DNA of 17,723 bases from FACHB-1406 sp034189065 (lineage in GTDB: Bacteria; Cyanobacteriota; Cyanobacteriia; Cyanobacteriales; Spirulinaceae), in NCBI GenBank assembly GCA_034189065.1, contig JAXHVQ010000128.1, positions 1-17,723 on the forward strand. The letters are read 5' to 3'. Both the position numbers and the translations under genes were made by a program. Shown piece after piece: positions 1 to 6,478 of the stretch. Every line of letters begins with the position of its first letter. Positions within the stretch are counted from its first letter, which is position 1. The notes under the pieces are model-generated. The model worked only from the letters and a program-made list of their open reading frames with translations. It had not been told where the DNA came from and ran no database searches.

Positions 1-40
1 TTTTGACAATTTCTGGGAAGTTCGATACAATCATAGTTAG

Positions 41-283
41 TTATTTTTGAAATTCACGCTCCCAGCTTACCAGATTGGGGGCATTTTTTTGCAAAAGATT
101 TCTATCATTCAACACTTCTGGTTTTCTGCCTCTTCCTTTTTGATTATAAAGTCCCGCCATTTTTCGATCTTCCCATCTTGTAAACCAGTTATGGAGGGTT
201 TTCCGACTAATTCCAAAAATCGTCATTAACTCTTGCATTGAAAATCCGCGATCGCTTAAGCCTTCAAAATGATAACGTCTTTC
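41..283 (-). pseudogene. IS630-like transposase, N-terminal remnant
   Basis: This encodes the N-terminal helix-turn-helix part of an IS630-type transposase. The diagnostic stretch is QELMTIFGISRKTLHNWF, followed by TRWEDRKMAGLYNQKGRGRKP. The basic GRGRKP segment normally leads into the linker before the DDE catalytic domain. Here the similarity fades after GRGRKP and the frame stops about 25 residues later, so there is no catalytic domain. The first ATG is at 238, but the family-like reading continues upstream without a start codon to an in-frame TGA at 284-286 (residues YHFEGLSDRGFS precede the ATG). It is therefore broken at both ends and cannot encode an active enzyme. The family call rests on remembered similarity, not a search. 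Confidence 0.7.
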
Positions 284-399
284 TCAAAAATAAACTCACT
301 ATAATCAGCCAAGTTATCGAGTCCGAGGAAATTCAGTAAAACTTCGGCGGCAACCCAGATAATTATCCTAACCAATAGTGCTTTTGCAGTGGAATTCAT
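256..399 (-). CDS. small single-helix membrane protein
   Basis: A 47-residue protein starting at the ATG at 399. I chose this start because a GGGAG Shine-Dalgarno-like sequence lies about 9 nt upstream; a longer reading from 474 adds 25 unconvincing residues. Residues about 8-27 (LLVRIIIWVAAEVLLNFLGL) form one hydrophobic helix. They are followed by the acidic motif DNLADYSEFIFE, which I recall from short uncharacterised cyanobacterial proteins. The last ten codons overlap the 5' end of the transposase remnant in another frame. The native C-terminus may therefore have been replaced by insertion-sequence DNA. No function can be assigned. Confidence 0.55.
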   Translation of the reverse strand: MNSTAKALLVRIIIWVAAEVLLNFLGLDNLADYSEFIFEKDVIILKA

Positions 400-618
400 C
401 GTCTTCGTCTCCCGCGACGTAAAAAATTCAAATAAGATTAAGAATTCAGCATTTGGGCGCGATCGCTCTACCAATCATCAGACTCTCAATGGCTCTCGTA
501 TGCAAAACGCTGACAAAGAGCAGTAATAGTTTATTGCACGAAAACGACCTTTTTTTCCGAGCGAATTCACATTTTTTAACAAAAGCCGCGATCGGTTGGG
601 ATGCAGGAGTCGCCAAAG

Positions 619-681
619 ATGAGGGTTTGGTGGAAACCTGGGAGGGGAGCAGCAAACGGAGGCAAATTGCCAAACCCTCAT
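619..681. repeat. 12-bp perfect inverted repeat, potential RNA hairpin
   Basis: ATGAGGGTTTGG at 619-630 is the exact reverse complement of CCAAACCCTCAT at 670-681, with 39 nt between. Inside are two competing smaller structures: GGTTT/AAACC around 625-638, which uses part of the left arm, and the near-palindrome GGCAAATTGCC at 661-671, which uses the start of the right arm. There is no T-run on either side, so it is not a classical terminator. Confidence 0.6.
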
Positions 682-728
682 ACCATTTGCTAAAAGTGAT
701 GACACAGAGCGAGTATAGGGTAAGCATT

Positions 729-755
729 CAGCTTTCAGCCGTCAGCCATCAGCTT
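729..755. repeat. TCAGC-rich dispersed repeat, copy 1
   Basis: A tract made of CAGCTTTCAGCCGTCAGC followed by a further CATCAGCTT. Nearly the same sequence recurs at 16081-16106 after the get3d-like gene. Repeats built from AGCTTTCAGC/GTCAGC units are common between genes in cyanobacterial genomes. No function is implied. Confidence 0.7.
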
Positions 756-884
756 AAAGGCGATCGCGAACCACCCCAATCCCGCTCCCGTATTGAGCAA
801 ATCTGTCAACACTTTTGATTTTTGGTATCAATCCCTTTGGCAGCAAGAATTCGTCCTGCGTCCACTCAGCGCAAACTACTCGTT

Positions 885-2336
885 TCAACCAACCTGCGCA
901 ATGGAGTTAAATTGAAGGCAATGCCTCAGAAAGCGCTGCGGAATTTGGGGTCTTTCTCCCCAATGCAGATGAATATAGGACGCATGAACTTGATGAGTTT
1001 TCCATCCTTCGCCAACCCTATTGTTGGAAGCAATATTGTTGGAAGTCAACCCTTGGATAATTGTAAATAAGGGTTTTGTCGATAAAGAGGTAAGCTGCGA
1101 ACGGTGAAATTCGTGTCCCCAAACGGTTTCTGCCTTACTGAGGAGGGGACTATCTTGTAAAGTTTGAGCTTGACGATATCCCAAACTGAGGCGTTTGCTC
1201 ATAATTGCGTCGGTTGGCAGCGCGCCAACCATCGACCAAGAGCGATGGTTAAAGTCAACAATGCGCTGACTTAAGTACATGAGACCGCCACATTCGGCGT
1301 AGGTCGGTATTTGTGCTTCAATGGCTTTACGTACAGTTGCGCAAATATTCTGATTGTCTGAGAGTTGGGCAGCAAAGATTTCGGGGAAACCTCCTCCAAA
1401 GTAGAGTCCCTGAATTCCTTTGGGAAGTTTTGAGTCGTTGAGGGGACTCCAGGGAACGAGTTTTGCCCCCCATGCTTCGAGTAGGTCGAGGTTATCTTGG
1501 TAATAAAAGTTGAAAGCGCGATCGCGTGCAACGGCAATCTTAACTTGTACGCTATTTTGCTGGGGCAACTTGCTAATAACAGAACTGTCTAAGGAAATGG
1601 GACAATAAAATGGTTCGACCCTCTCGCTTTTGTGGCGAACTTGTAAGAGGGGGAAGAGTTGTTCCCAGTCAAAACAGGTTCGGGCAAGTTCTACGAGGCG
1701 ATCGCCAATTTCCTCAAATCCCTCGAGTTCGCCATTGGGAATTAAACCCAAATGGCGCTCTGGGAGTACAATGGAGTCGTGGCGACGAATAATTCCTAAA
1801 ATCTTGAGATTCAGGGGTTCTAGCGCCCTTTCCAAAAGCGCCTGATGGCGATCGCTTCCCACTCGATTGAGGACGACACCTGCAATTTTCACCCTTGGAT
1901 CGAAGGTACAATATCCTTGGGCGATCGCGGCAACCGATCCCGACAGGCGACTGCAATCAATAACCAATAATACGGGAATGTCGAGCAGCCGCGCAATATG
2001 GGCGGTACTGGCATAATCGCCCCGTTGCTTTTCCCCGACGAAGGGGGAGTAGGCAACGCCGTCAAACAGCCCCATTACCCCCTCAGCGATCGCGAAATCA
2101 GCCCCTTGACAGTGGCGAGTAAAACACCATCGCACGTACTCCTCAGAGGTTAAAACTGGGTCTAAATTGCGACAGGGACGGCCGGTCATCGCCGCATGAA
2201 ACAGGGGGTCGATGTAATCGGGACCGACCTTAAAAGATTGTACAATTTTACCCCAGCGAGCCAGCGCTGCCAGCAACGCGAGGGTAATGGTTGTTTTCCC
2301 CACTCCACTTCGCTCGCCCGCGATCGCTAGCGCCAT
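885..2336 (-). CDS. cobB: cobyrinic acid a,c-diamide synthase (CobB/CbiA)
   Basis: This enzyme amidates the a- and c-carboxylates of cobyrinic acid (or hydrogenobyrinic acid) using glutamine and ATP, a cytosolic step of cobalamin synthesis. The 483-residue protein starts at the ATG at 2336 with the P-loop GERSGVGKTT (residues 7-16), the dethiobiotin-synthetase-like ATPase domain. The C-terminal class I glutamine amidotransferase domain has its nucleophile Cys349 in AECGGLMYL and a probable catalytic His456 in ASYIHLHW. The HLHW form is typical of CobB rather than CobQ, where the motif is YLHG. Length and domain order are normal. The start lies 7 nt after the rpaA stop on the same strand, so co-transcription and translational coupling are likely. 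Upstream Shine-Dalgarno is weak, which also suggests coupling. Confidence 0.93.
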   Translation of the reverse strand: MALAIAGERSGVGKTTITLALLAALARWGKIVQSFKVGPDYIDPLFHAAMTGRPCRNLDPVLTSEEYVRWCFTRHCQGADFAIAEGVMGLFDGVAYSPFVGEKQRGDYASTAHIARLLDIPVLLVIDCSRLSGSVAAIAQGYCTFDPRVKIAGVVLNRVGSDRHQALLERALEPLNLKILGIIRRHDSIVLPERHLGLIPNGELEGFEEIGDRLVELARTCFDWEQLFPLLQVRHKSERVEPFYCPISLDSSVISKLPQQNSVQVKIAVARDRAFNFYYQDNLDLLEAWGAKLVPWSPLNDSKLPKGIQGLYFGGGFPEIFAAQLSDNQNICATVRKAIEAQIPTYAECGGLMYLSQRIVDFNHRSWSMVGALPTDAIMSKRLSLGYRQAQTLQDSPLLSKAETVWGHEFHRSQLTSLSTKPLFTIIQGLTSNNIASNNRVGEGWKTHQVHASYIHLHWGERPQIPQRFLRHCLQFNSIAQVG

Positions 2337-2343
2337 TTTTCAA

Positions 2344-3084
2344 TTACGCGGTTGCCGAGTCGGAATCGGCGGTGAGCTGTTCGTTGCTGGGCAATTCCAA
2401 ACAGTACCCCGCACCGTATACCGTTTTAATATACTTGGGATGGCGAGGATCGGGTTCGAGTTTGGTTCTCAAATGGCGAATATGGACTCGAATCGTTTCG
2501 ATATCGTCGTCGGGATCGTAGCCCCAAACCTCTTTTAAGATTTCGCTCGGAGATACAGTTTGTCCGTGACGCTGGAGCAAACAGTGGAGAAGCTCGAATT
2601 CCAAGTGAGTGAGTTTTACTGTTTCGTTGAACCAAATCGCTTCAAAGCGTTCGGGAATCAGCGTTAGGGGTCCGTAATTGAGGATTTCGGAGTGCTTTGC
2701 CGCTTGGGGGATGCGATCGGTACGACGCAGCAGCGCGCGCACTCGAGCGAGCATTTCTTCGAGCTCGAAGGGTTTCGTTAAGTAATCGTCTGCACCGGCA
2801 TTAAATCCGCCCACCTTGTCTTGGGTTTGGTCGAGGGCGGTGAGCATCAAGACGGGAATATCAGCCGTGCGCTCGTCTCGACGAAGGCGCTGACAGACAG
2901 TGAAACCATCGACTTTGGGCAACATTAAATCGAGAACGATCAGATCCGGCTGGAGCTGAACTGCTAAGGCTTGACCCTTGATGCCGTCCCTCGCTGGACT
3001 CACGTCGTAGCCAGCCATCTCCAGGTTGACGGAGACTAACTCAGTAATCGCAGGATCGTCATCAATGATCAGTATTCGGGGCAT
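2344..3084 (-). CDS. rpaA: OmpR/PhoB-family response regulator RpaA
   Basis: RpaA is the DNA-binding output regulator of the cyanobacterial circadian clock (phosphorylated by SasA, dephosphorylated by CikA) and was named for its effect on phycobilisome association. The 246-residue protein has an N-terminal receiver domain with the acidic pocket D8-D10, phospho-acceptor Asp52 in VLDLMLP, and the conserved Lys in YLTKPFE. An OmpR-type winged helix follows, with LTHLEFELLHCLLQRHGQ and the recognition region DDIETIRVHIRHLRTKLEPDP. The segment RRTDRIPQAAKHSEILNYGPL and the C-terminal winged helix closely match RpaA as I remember it, rather than the paralogue RpaB. It is followed at 7 nt by cobB. 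A TATAAT-like -10 lies upstream on the same strand. The orthology call rests on remembered sequence and is strong. Confidence 0.9.
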   Translation of the reverse strand: MPRILIIDDDPAITELVSVNLEMAGYDVSPARDGIKGQALAVQLQPDLIVLDLMLPKVDGFTVCQRLRRDERTADIPVLMLTALDQTQDKVGGFNAGADDYLTKPFELEEMLARVRALLRRTDRIPQAAKHSEILNYGPLTLIPERFEAIWFNETVKLTHLEFELLHCLLQRHGQTVSPSEILKEVWGYDPDDDIETIRVHIRHLRTKLEPDPRHPKYIKTVYGAGYCLELPSNEQLTADSDSATA

Positions 3085-3235
3085 CTCTAGGAGCTTTTGC
3101 TATCGTTTGGTTACAGTTTCCTAAGAAACGATTGAGGAATATGAAGATTCCTGTACTGATTATAAGCACTAAATCTAAATTTTTTGGGAAGTTTGTTACA
3201 GATTGAGGAAAGAATGATGTGCTTAAGGGGGAATG
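3085..3235 (-). promoter_or_regulatory. rpaA upstream region with candidate -10 box
   Basis: On the minus strand a perfect TATAAT occurs at 3159-3164, about 75 nt before the rpaA start. No good -35 sits at the usual distance. Two plus-strand GTTACAG words, at 3110-3116 and 3195-3201, flank the region. TTACA is the half-site of the HLR1 element bound by RpaB-type regulators, but the two copies are too far apart (85 nt) to form a standard direct-repeat HLR1. The regulatory reading is therefore tentative. Confidence 0.35.
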
Positions 3236-4345
3236 TTAATATTTTGTGATACGACCGGGCGCGCGATCGGCGAGCTGTTGGAGGGTGGCTTCCATCACAG
3301 CTTGAGTTTGCCCAGACACGGCGAACATCAAGCTTTCGCGGTAAACGCGCTCGGCTGGATGGGATTTCAGGTTGGCGGCACCGCTAGAGGCGACGACGGC
3401 AGCGCGGGCGCAGCGTCCGGTAAGTTCGATGGCTCGGGCGCGCAGGTGCAGCCGACGTTCAAAATCGTCTCGGTTGGAAAGGGCTTGGTAGATGAGATGG
3501 CGACAGTCTTCGAGTTCGCGCTCGAGGTGTTGAGAAGCTTGCGAGAGGAAGGAAAGGGACTTTTGGCGATCGATGTCTTGGAGAATGGCGATCGCGGCTC
3601 GAGCGCAACCTAAAGCGAAGAAACTGTGGTGGAGGACATTTTCTCGGTCTTTTTCCGATAAGCGATCGCGCCCTTGAAGAGCAACAACGCGATCGCGCGC
3701 TAAAAACCAGTCTTCTACTTGGAGACTCACCGTTTGAGTGGAGCCCATCGCCAACAACTGCAACGGCTCGCCAAAGTGCAAGCGTCCTCCCATTGAGCGA
3801 TCGGTATCCTGCAACGGCATCAAACCGTAGAGAACTTCGTCCGTCGGTAAAGTTGCGCCGACGATAAATTGGTCGAAAAAATTGTATCCTGTAATCCAGG
3901 GAACCGTACCCTGAAGTTGATAGCCGCCTTCAACGGGGATCGCCTTCATCAGTGGTTTTCCGGGACGGCGCAACTGGGAAAATCCCACGCCAATTAAAAT
4001 ATTGCCCGAGGCGAGGTGGGGCAAAAGTTCCTGTTTGAGGGCATTGTTCGTGCTGTTAGCCAGGAGAGAACCGGCACTTTGGTGTTGGGTTTGTAAGAAC
4101 GCCAACGCGCCAGAATAGCGAGCAACTAACTCTTGGAAGCGATAAAAGTTTTCCCGACTCAGGGACGAACCGGGGGCGCGCAAGGCGAGGAGAGCGCGAT
4201 CGCCAAGTCCTTGCAAGGCAACTTTCAACGCCTCGGGCTGCTCGTCAATCGCCGCCGCATGGGGGGCGACAAACTCCTGTAAATAGCACTCAGTTAGGGC
4301 GAGAGTCTCTTGTTCGTCGCGTTCGTTGCGTTGGTGCGATTGCAT
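3236..4345 (-). CDS. acyl-CoA dehydrogenase-like flavoprotein
   Basis: A 369-residue cytosolic protein with the acyl-CoA dehydrogenase fold in order: an N-terminal helical part (about 10-110), a central beta domain (about 115-230) carrying the flavin-contact-type segment GTVPWITGYNFFDQF (residues 147-160), and a C-terminal helical bundle (about 235-369). The late motif SSGAANLKSHPAERVYRES resembles the bundle end in both dehydrogenases and the related flavin monooxygenases (DszC/SfnB type). I cannot place the catalytic glutamate of true acyl-CoA dehydrogenases with confidence, so the substrate and even the reaction are open. The start at 4345 has no clear Shine-Dalgarno, and the DNA directly upstream belongs to a dispersed repeat element. 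It lies 151 nt upstream of rpaA on the same strand. Confidence 0.75.
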   Translation of the reverse strand: MQSHQRNERDEQETLALTECYLQEFVAPHAAAIDEQPEALKVALQGLGDRALLALRAPGSSLSRENFYRFQELVARYSGALAFLQTQHQSAGSLLANSTNNALKQELLPHLASGNILIGVGFSQLRRPGKPLMKAIPVEGGYQLQGTVPWITGYNFFDQFIVGATLPTDEVLYGLMPLQDTDRSMGGRLHFGEPLQLLAMGSTQTVSLQVEDWFLARDRVVALQGRDRLSEKDRENVLHHSFFALGCARAAIAILQDIDRQKSLSFLSQASQHLERELEDCRHLIYQALSNRDDFERRLHLRARAIELTGRCARAAVVASSGAANLKSHPAERVYRESLMFAVSGQTQAVMEATLQQLADRAPGRITKY

Positions 4346-4477
4346 CGATTCAAGGAAGAATGGGAGAATAGAAGAATCAAAGAATGGGAGAATGGAAGAA
4401 TTTGAGGGACGAGCGAGGAGTTCCTCAAAGTTGGCGCTCCCGAACGGCTGGAAAGCGTTCTATTTAGAAACGCTATA
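4346..4477 (-). repeat. dispersed repeat element, copy A (truncated)
   Basis: Read on the minus strand this copy begins with TATAGCGTTT (4468-4477), then the 22-nt block at 4401-4422, then ATTCTTCC/ATTCTCCC-type purine/pyrimidine repeats down to about 4352. The same blocks occur in the same order on the plus strand at 6248-6476. The two blocks at 4401-4422 and 6303-6324 match in inverted orientation at 21 of 22 positions. Here the second terminal repeat is missing, and the element abuts the start codon of the acyl-CoA dehydrogenase-like gene. Its TIR-proximal end also folds on itself (AGCGTTCTA with TAGAAACGCT, one bulge). Confidence 0.7.
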
Positions 4478-4551
4478 GGCGATCGGTAATGCGTGGAATC
4501 CCCAATTTATACCAATTCTATAAATTATGACGACACATCAATTGCGTCTCC

Positions 4552-4601
4552 CTGTCCCCCCATCACCCCATCACCCCATCACCCCATCACCCCATCTCCC
4601 C
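4552..4601. repeat. ATCACCCC tandem octamer repeat
   Basis: Four perfect copies of the 8-nt unit ATCACCCC (4562-4593) are followed by a variant ATCTCCCC (4594-4601), with C-rich flank before. The same unit family reappears at 17606-17692. It lies within the 339-nt gap before the histidine phosphatase gene and is not translated. Confidence 0.85.
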
Positions 4602-4644
4602 TCTACCAGTTCGTTGAAGAATTTCATCGCTGAACTTGGTAAAG

Positions 4645-4650
4645 TATAAC
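4645..4650 (+). promoter_or_regulatory. candidate -10 box of the phosphatase gene
   Basis: TATAAC lies 34 nt before the TTG start, giving a plausible short leader. I see no good -35 at 16-18 nt upstream, so this is only a candidate. Confidence 0.3.
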
Positions 4651-4669
4651 GAAGAACCAGTACGCCAAC

Positions 4670-4680
4670 GGAGGAGGTGA
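4670..4680 (+). promoter_or_regulatory. strong Shine-Dalgarno that fixes a TTG start
   Basis: GGAGGAGGTGA contains an 8-nt perfect match to the anti-Shine-Dalgarno sequence (GGAGGTGA, 4673-4680). It ends 4 nt before the TTG at 4685. The core GGAGG is 7 nt from that codon. There is no in-frame ATG or GTG at a better distance, and this reading puts the LVRHG motif at the usual N-terminal position. Confidence 0.85.
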
Positions 4681-4684
4681 CAGC

Positions 4685-6019
4685 TTGACGACTCGCGTAA
4701 TTCTCGTGCGCCACGGCCAAAGCACTTACAACGCTCAACAACGAATTCAAGGACGCTCGGACGTATCGGTGCTGACCGAAAAAGGTCGCGTCGATGCCCG
4801 GAGGGTGGGCGAAACCCTAGCTAATCTCAACTTTGATGCCATCTACCACAGTCCTCTGCAACGGGCGGCACAGACGGCGGAAGTCCTACACCATTGCTTG
4901 CAAAACCCCCCTCCCCTGCAAGCGTCTCCCAACCTTCTGGAAATTGACTTGCCGCTGTGGGAAACATTGACGAAGATGGAGGTGAAAGAGCAATTCCGCG
5001 AAGATTATCGCTGCTGGAAAAACCGTCCTCACGAGTTTAAAATGACCCTCGCTGGAGGGGAAGAACATTTCCCCGTTCTTTTTTTGTACGAGCAATCGCA
5101 AAAATTCTGGCAGGAAATGCTAGCCCAACATTCGGGCAAAACGCTTCTGATTGTCGCCCATAACGGCATTAATCGCTGTTTAATTATGAGCGCGATCGGC
5201 ATCCCACCAGAACGCTACCACACGATTCAGCAGTCTAATTGCTGTATTAATGTCCTCAACTTTAGCGGCAATTGGGGCGAGGGAGTGCAGCTCGAGTCGC
5301 TGAATCAAACCGCACATATGGGAATTCCGATTCCTCCTCCCCGTCCGCCACAAACGCGCCTGCGCTTGCTGTTGGTACGCCACGGGGAAACCCAGTGGAA
5401 CCGAGAGTCTCGCTTTCAGGGTAAGATCGACGTTCCTTTGAATGATACGGGACGAGAACAGGCGCGCAAAGCGGCAGATTTTCTGCAGGATGTGGAGCTG
5501 AATTTTGCCCTCAGCAGTCCGATGCTGCGTCCGAAGGAGACCGCCGAGATTATTTTAGGCGATCGCGCGTCAATTCCCTTGGAGCTCGAAACTGGATTTC
5601 TCGAAATTGCCCACGGACGCTGGGAAGGGAAATTGGAAGGGGAAATTGAAGCGGACTATCCGGGGTTGCTGCACCAGTGGAAGGCGCAACCGGAAACCGT
5701 ACAGATGCCCGAGGGGGAAAATTTGCAACAGGTTTGGGAACGCGCGATCGCGTCCTGGAATCAATGGGTTAAAACTCTGTCTGAGTCGGAAACGCCCCAA
5801 GTTGGTCTTGTGGTTGCCCACGACGCGATTAATAAGGTCATTTTATGCTACCTTTTGGGCTTGCAACCGTCCAATTTCTGGAATGTTAAGCAAGGAAATG
5901 GGGCTGTCAGCGTTATCGACTATCCCCAAGGTGCTGAGGAATATCCCGTTTTACAGGCGATTAATCTCACTTCCCACTTGGGCAGCATTCTCGACCAAAC
6001 TGCTGCTGGCGCGCTGTAG
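4685..6019 (+). CDS. two-domain histidine phosphatase (phosphoglycerate mutase-like)
   Basis: A 444-residue cytosolic protein with two complete histidine phosphatase domains in tandem. Domain 1 (about 1-200) has the phospho-His motif LVRHGQSTYN (His10) and the second His in VAHNG. Domain 2 (about 228-430) has LVRHGETQWN (His233), the acid-loop segment LEIAHGRWEG, and VAHDA. A proline-rich linker (PIPPPRPPQ) joins them. Members of this superfamily act as phosphoglycerate mutases, phosphoserine phosphatases or alpha-ribazole-5'-phosphate phosphatase (CobC), and sequence alone does not decide. Nearby cobB and cobQ make CobC worth considering. The start is TTG, supported by a strong Shine-Dalgarno. 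The gene stands alone, flanked by repeats on both sides, so it is probably monocistronic. Confidence 0.88.
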   Translation: MTTRVILVRHGQSTYNAQQRIQGRSDVSVLTEKGRVDARRVGETLANLNFDAIYHSPLQRAAQTAEVLHHCLQNPPPLQASPNLLEIDLPLWETLTKMEVKEQFREDYRCWKNRPHEFKMTLAGGEEHFPVLFLYEQSQKFWQEMLAQHSGKTLLIVAHNGINRCLIMSAIGIPPERYHTIQQSNCCINVLNFSGNWGEGVQLESLNQTAHMGIPIPPPRPPQTRLRLLLVRHGETQWNRESRFQGKIDVPLNDTGREQARKAADFLQDVELNFALSSPMLRPKETAEIILGDRASIPLELETGFLEIAHGRWEGKLEGEIEADYPGLLHQWKAQPETVQMPEGENLQQVWERAIASWNQWVKTLSESETPQVGLVVAHDAINKVILCYLLGLQPSNFWNVKQGNGAVSVIDYPQGAEEYPVLQAINLTSHLGSILDQTAAGAL

Positions 6020-6031
6020 TTCAATTGTGAT

Positions 6032-6094
6032 GAGCAGGGGGAGCAGGGGGAGCAGGGGGAGCAGGGGGAGCAGGGGGAGCAGGGGGAGCAGGGG
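6032..6094. repeat. GAGCAGGGG tandem repeat, seven copies
   Basis: Seven perfect copies of the 9-nt unit GAGCAGGGG begin 12 nt after the phosphatase stop codon. Because the unit is a multiple of three, it keeps a spurious frame open (Gly-Ser-Arg repeats), but that frame has no start or similarity. G-rich runs of four or five on one strand could form a G-quadruplex in the transcript's 3' end. Confidence 0.9.
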
Positions 6095-6247
6095 GGAATT
6101 GTTTTTAATTTTTAATTTTTAATTTTTAAGCAACCCTAATACACCGCGATCGCACTAATTAATCGGGTTTTAGCTTTGTGCAGCAAGCCCTAATTACCTC
6201 TATTCATTACTCATTATTCATTATTCATTATTCATTAATAAAAGTGC
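6095..6247. other. AT-rich intergenic DNA with short tandem repeats
   Basis: No gene is visible. It contains AATTTTT repeats (about 6105-6128) and a heptamer tract of TTATTCA units at about 6202-6237. Heptanucleotide tandem repeats of this kind are known from cyanobacteria as STRR sequences. Confidence 0.7.
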
Positions 6248-6476
6248 TATAGCGTTTACAAATGGAACATAAACAGCAGTTCGGAACTGGCAACGCCTGA
6301 ATAACTCCTCACTCGTCCCTCAAAGGAGTGAATTCTTCCCGTATGGGTTAGCTACCCGATGCCTATGGGAGCCGATGCACCGGTCGAGAGCGCTTCTTAA
6401 TTTATTCATTCTTCTATTCTTCTATTCTTCCATTCTTCCAAAGCTAGAATTTTACAACCTAAATAGAAACGCTATA
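6248..6476 (+). mobile_element. MITE-like repeat element, copy B (complete)
   Basis: A 229-bp segment bounded by perfect 10-bp terminal inverted repeats, TATAGCGTTT (6248-6257) and AAACGCTATA (6467-6476). Inside are a block (6303-6324) and a run of ATTCTTC/ATTCTTCC repeats (about 6406-6438), both also present in copy A at 4346-4477 in the opposite orientation. It has no coding capacity, so it would be non-autonomous. The ends begin and finish with TA, the target of IS630/Tc1-type elements, but I cannot show a target-site duplication. It ends 3 nt from the last base of the cobQ stop codon. Confidence 0.6.
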
Positions 6477-6478
6477 TA

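Larger units (their letters stand above)
400..884. other. gene-poor intergenic stretch
   Basis: I see no convincing gene here. Reading frames of up to 121 codons exist on both strands, but they have low-complexity composition, no ribosome binding site and no recognisable motif. The stretch holds a 12-bp inverted repeat at 619-681 and a TCAGC-rich dispersed repeat at 729-755. It presumably also carries the promoter of the small membrane protein (minus strand) and the 3' end of the cobB transcript. Confidence 0.5.

Noticed and set aside
453..818. 121-codon open frame on the plus strand
   Set aside because: No ribosome binding site, no recognisable motif, runs through a dispersed repeat and an inverted repeat, and has competing frames of similar length on the other strand.
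3233..3613. 126-codon open frame opposite the acyl-CoA dehydrogenase-like gene
   Set aside because: Fully antisense to a gene with a clear fold; its composition mirrors the GC-rich third positions of the true gene.
4552..4601. CRISPR array
   Set aside because: The repeats are 8-nt direct tandem copies without spacers, and no cas genes are present.
5607..6122. 171-codon frame ending in Gly-Ser-Arg repeats
   Set aside because: Out of frame within the phosphatase gene and kept open by the 9-nt tandem repeat; no start signal.
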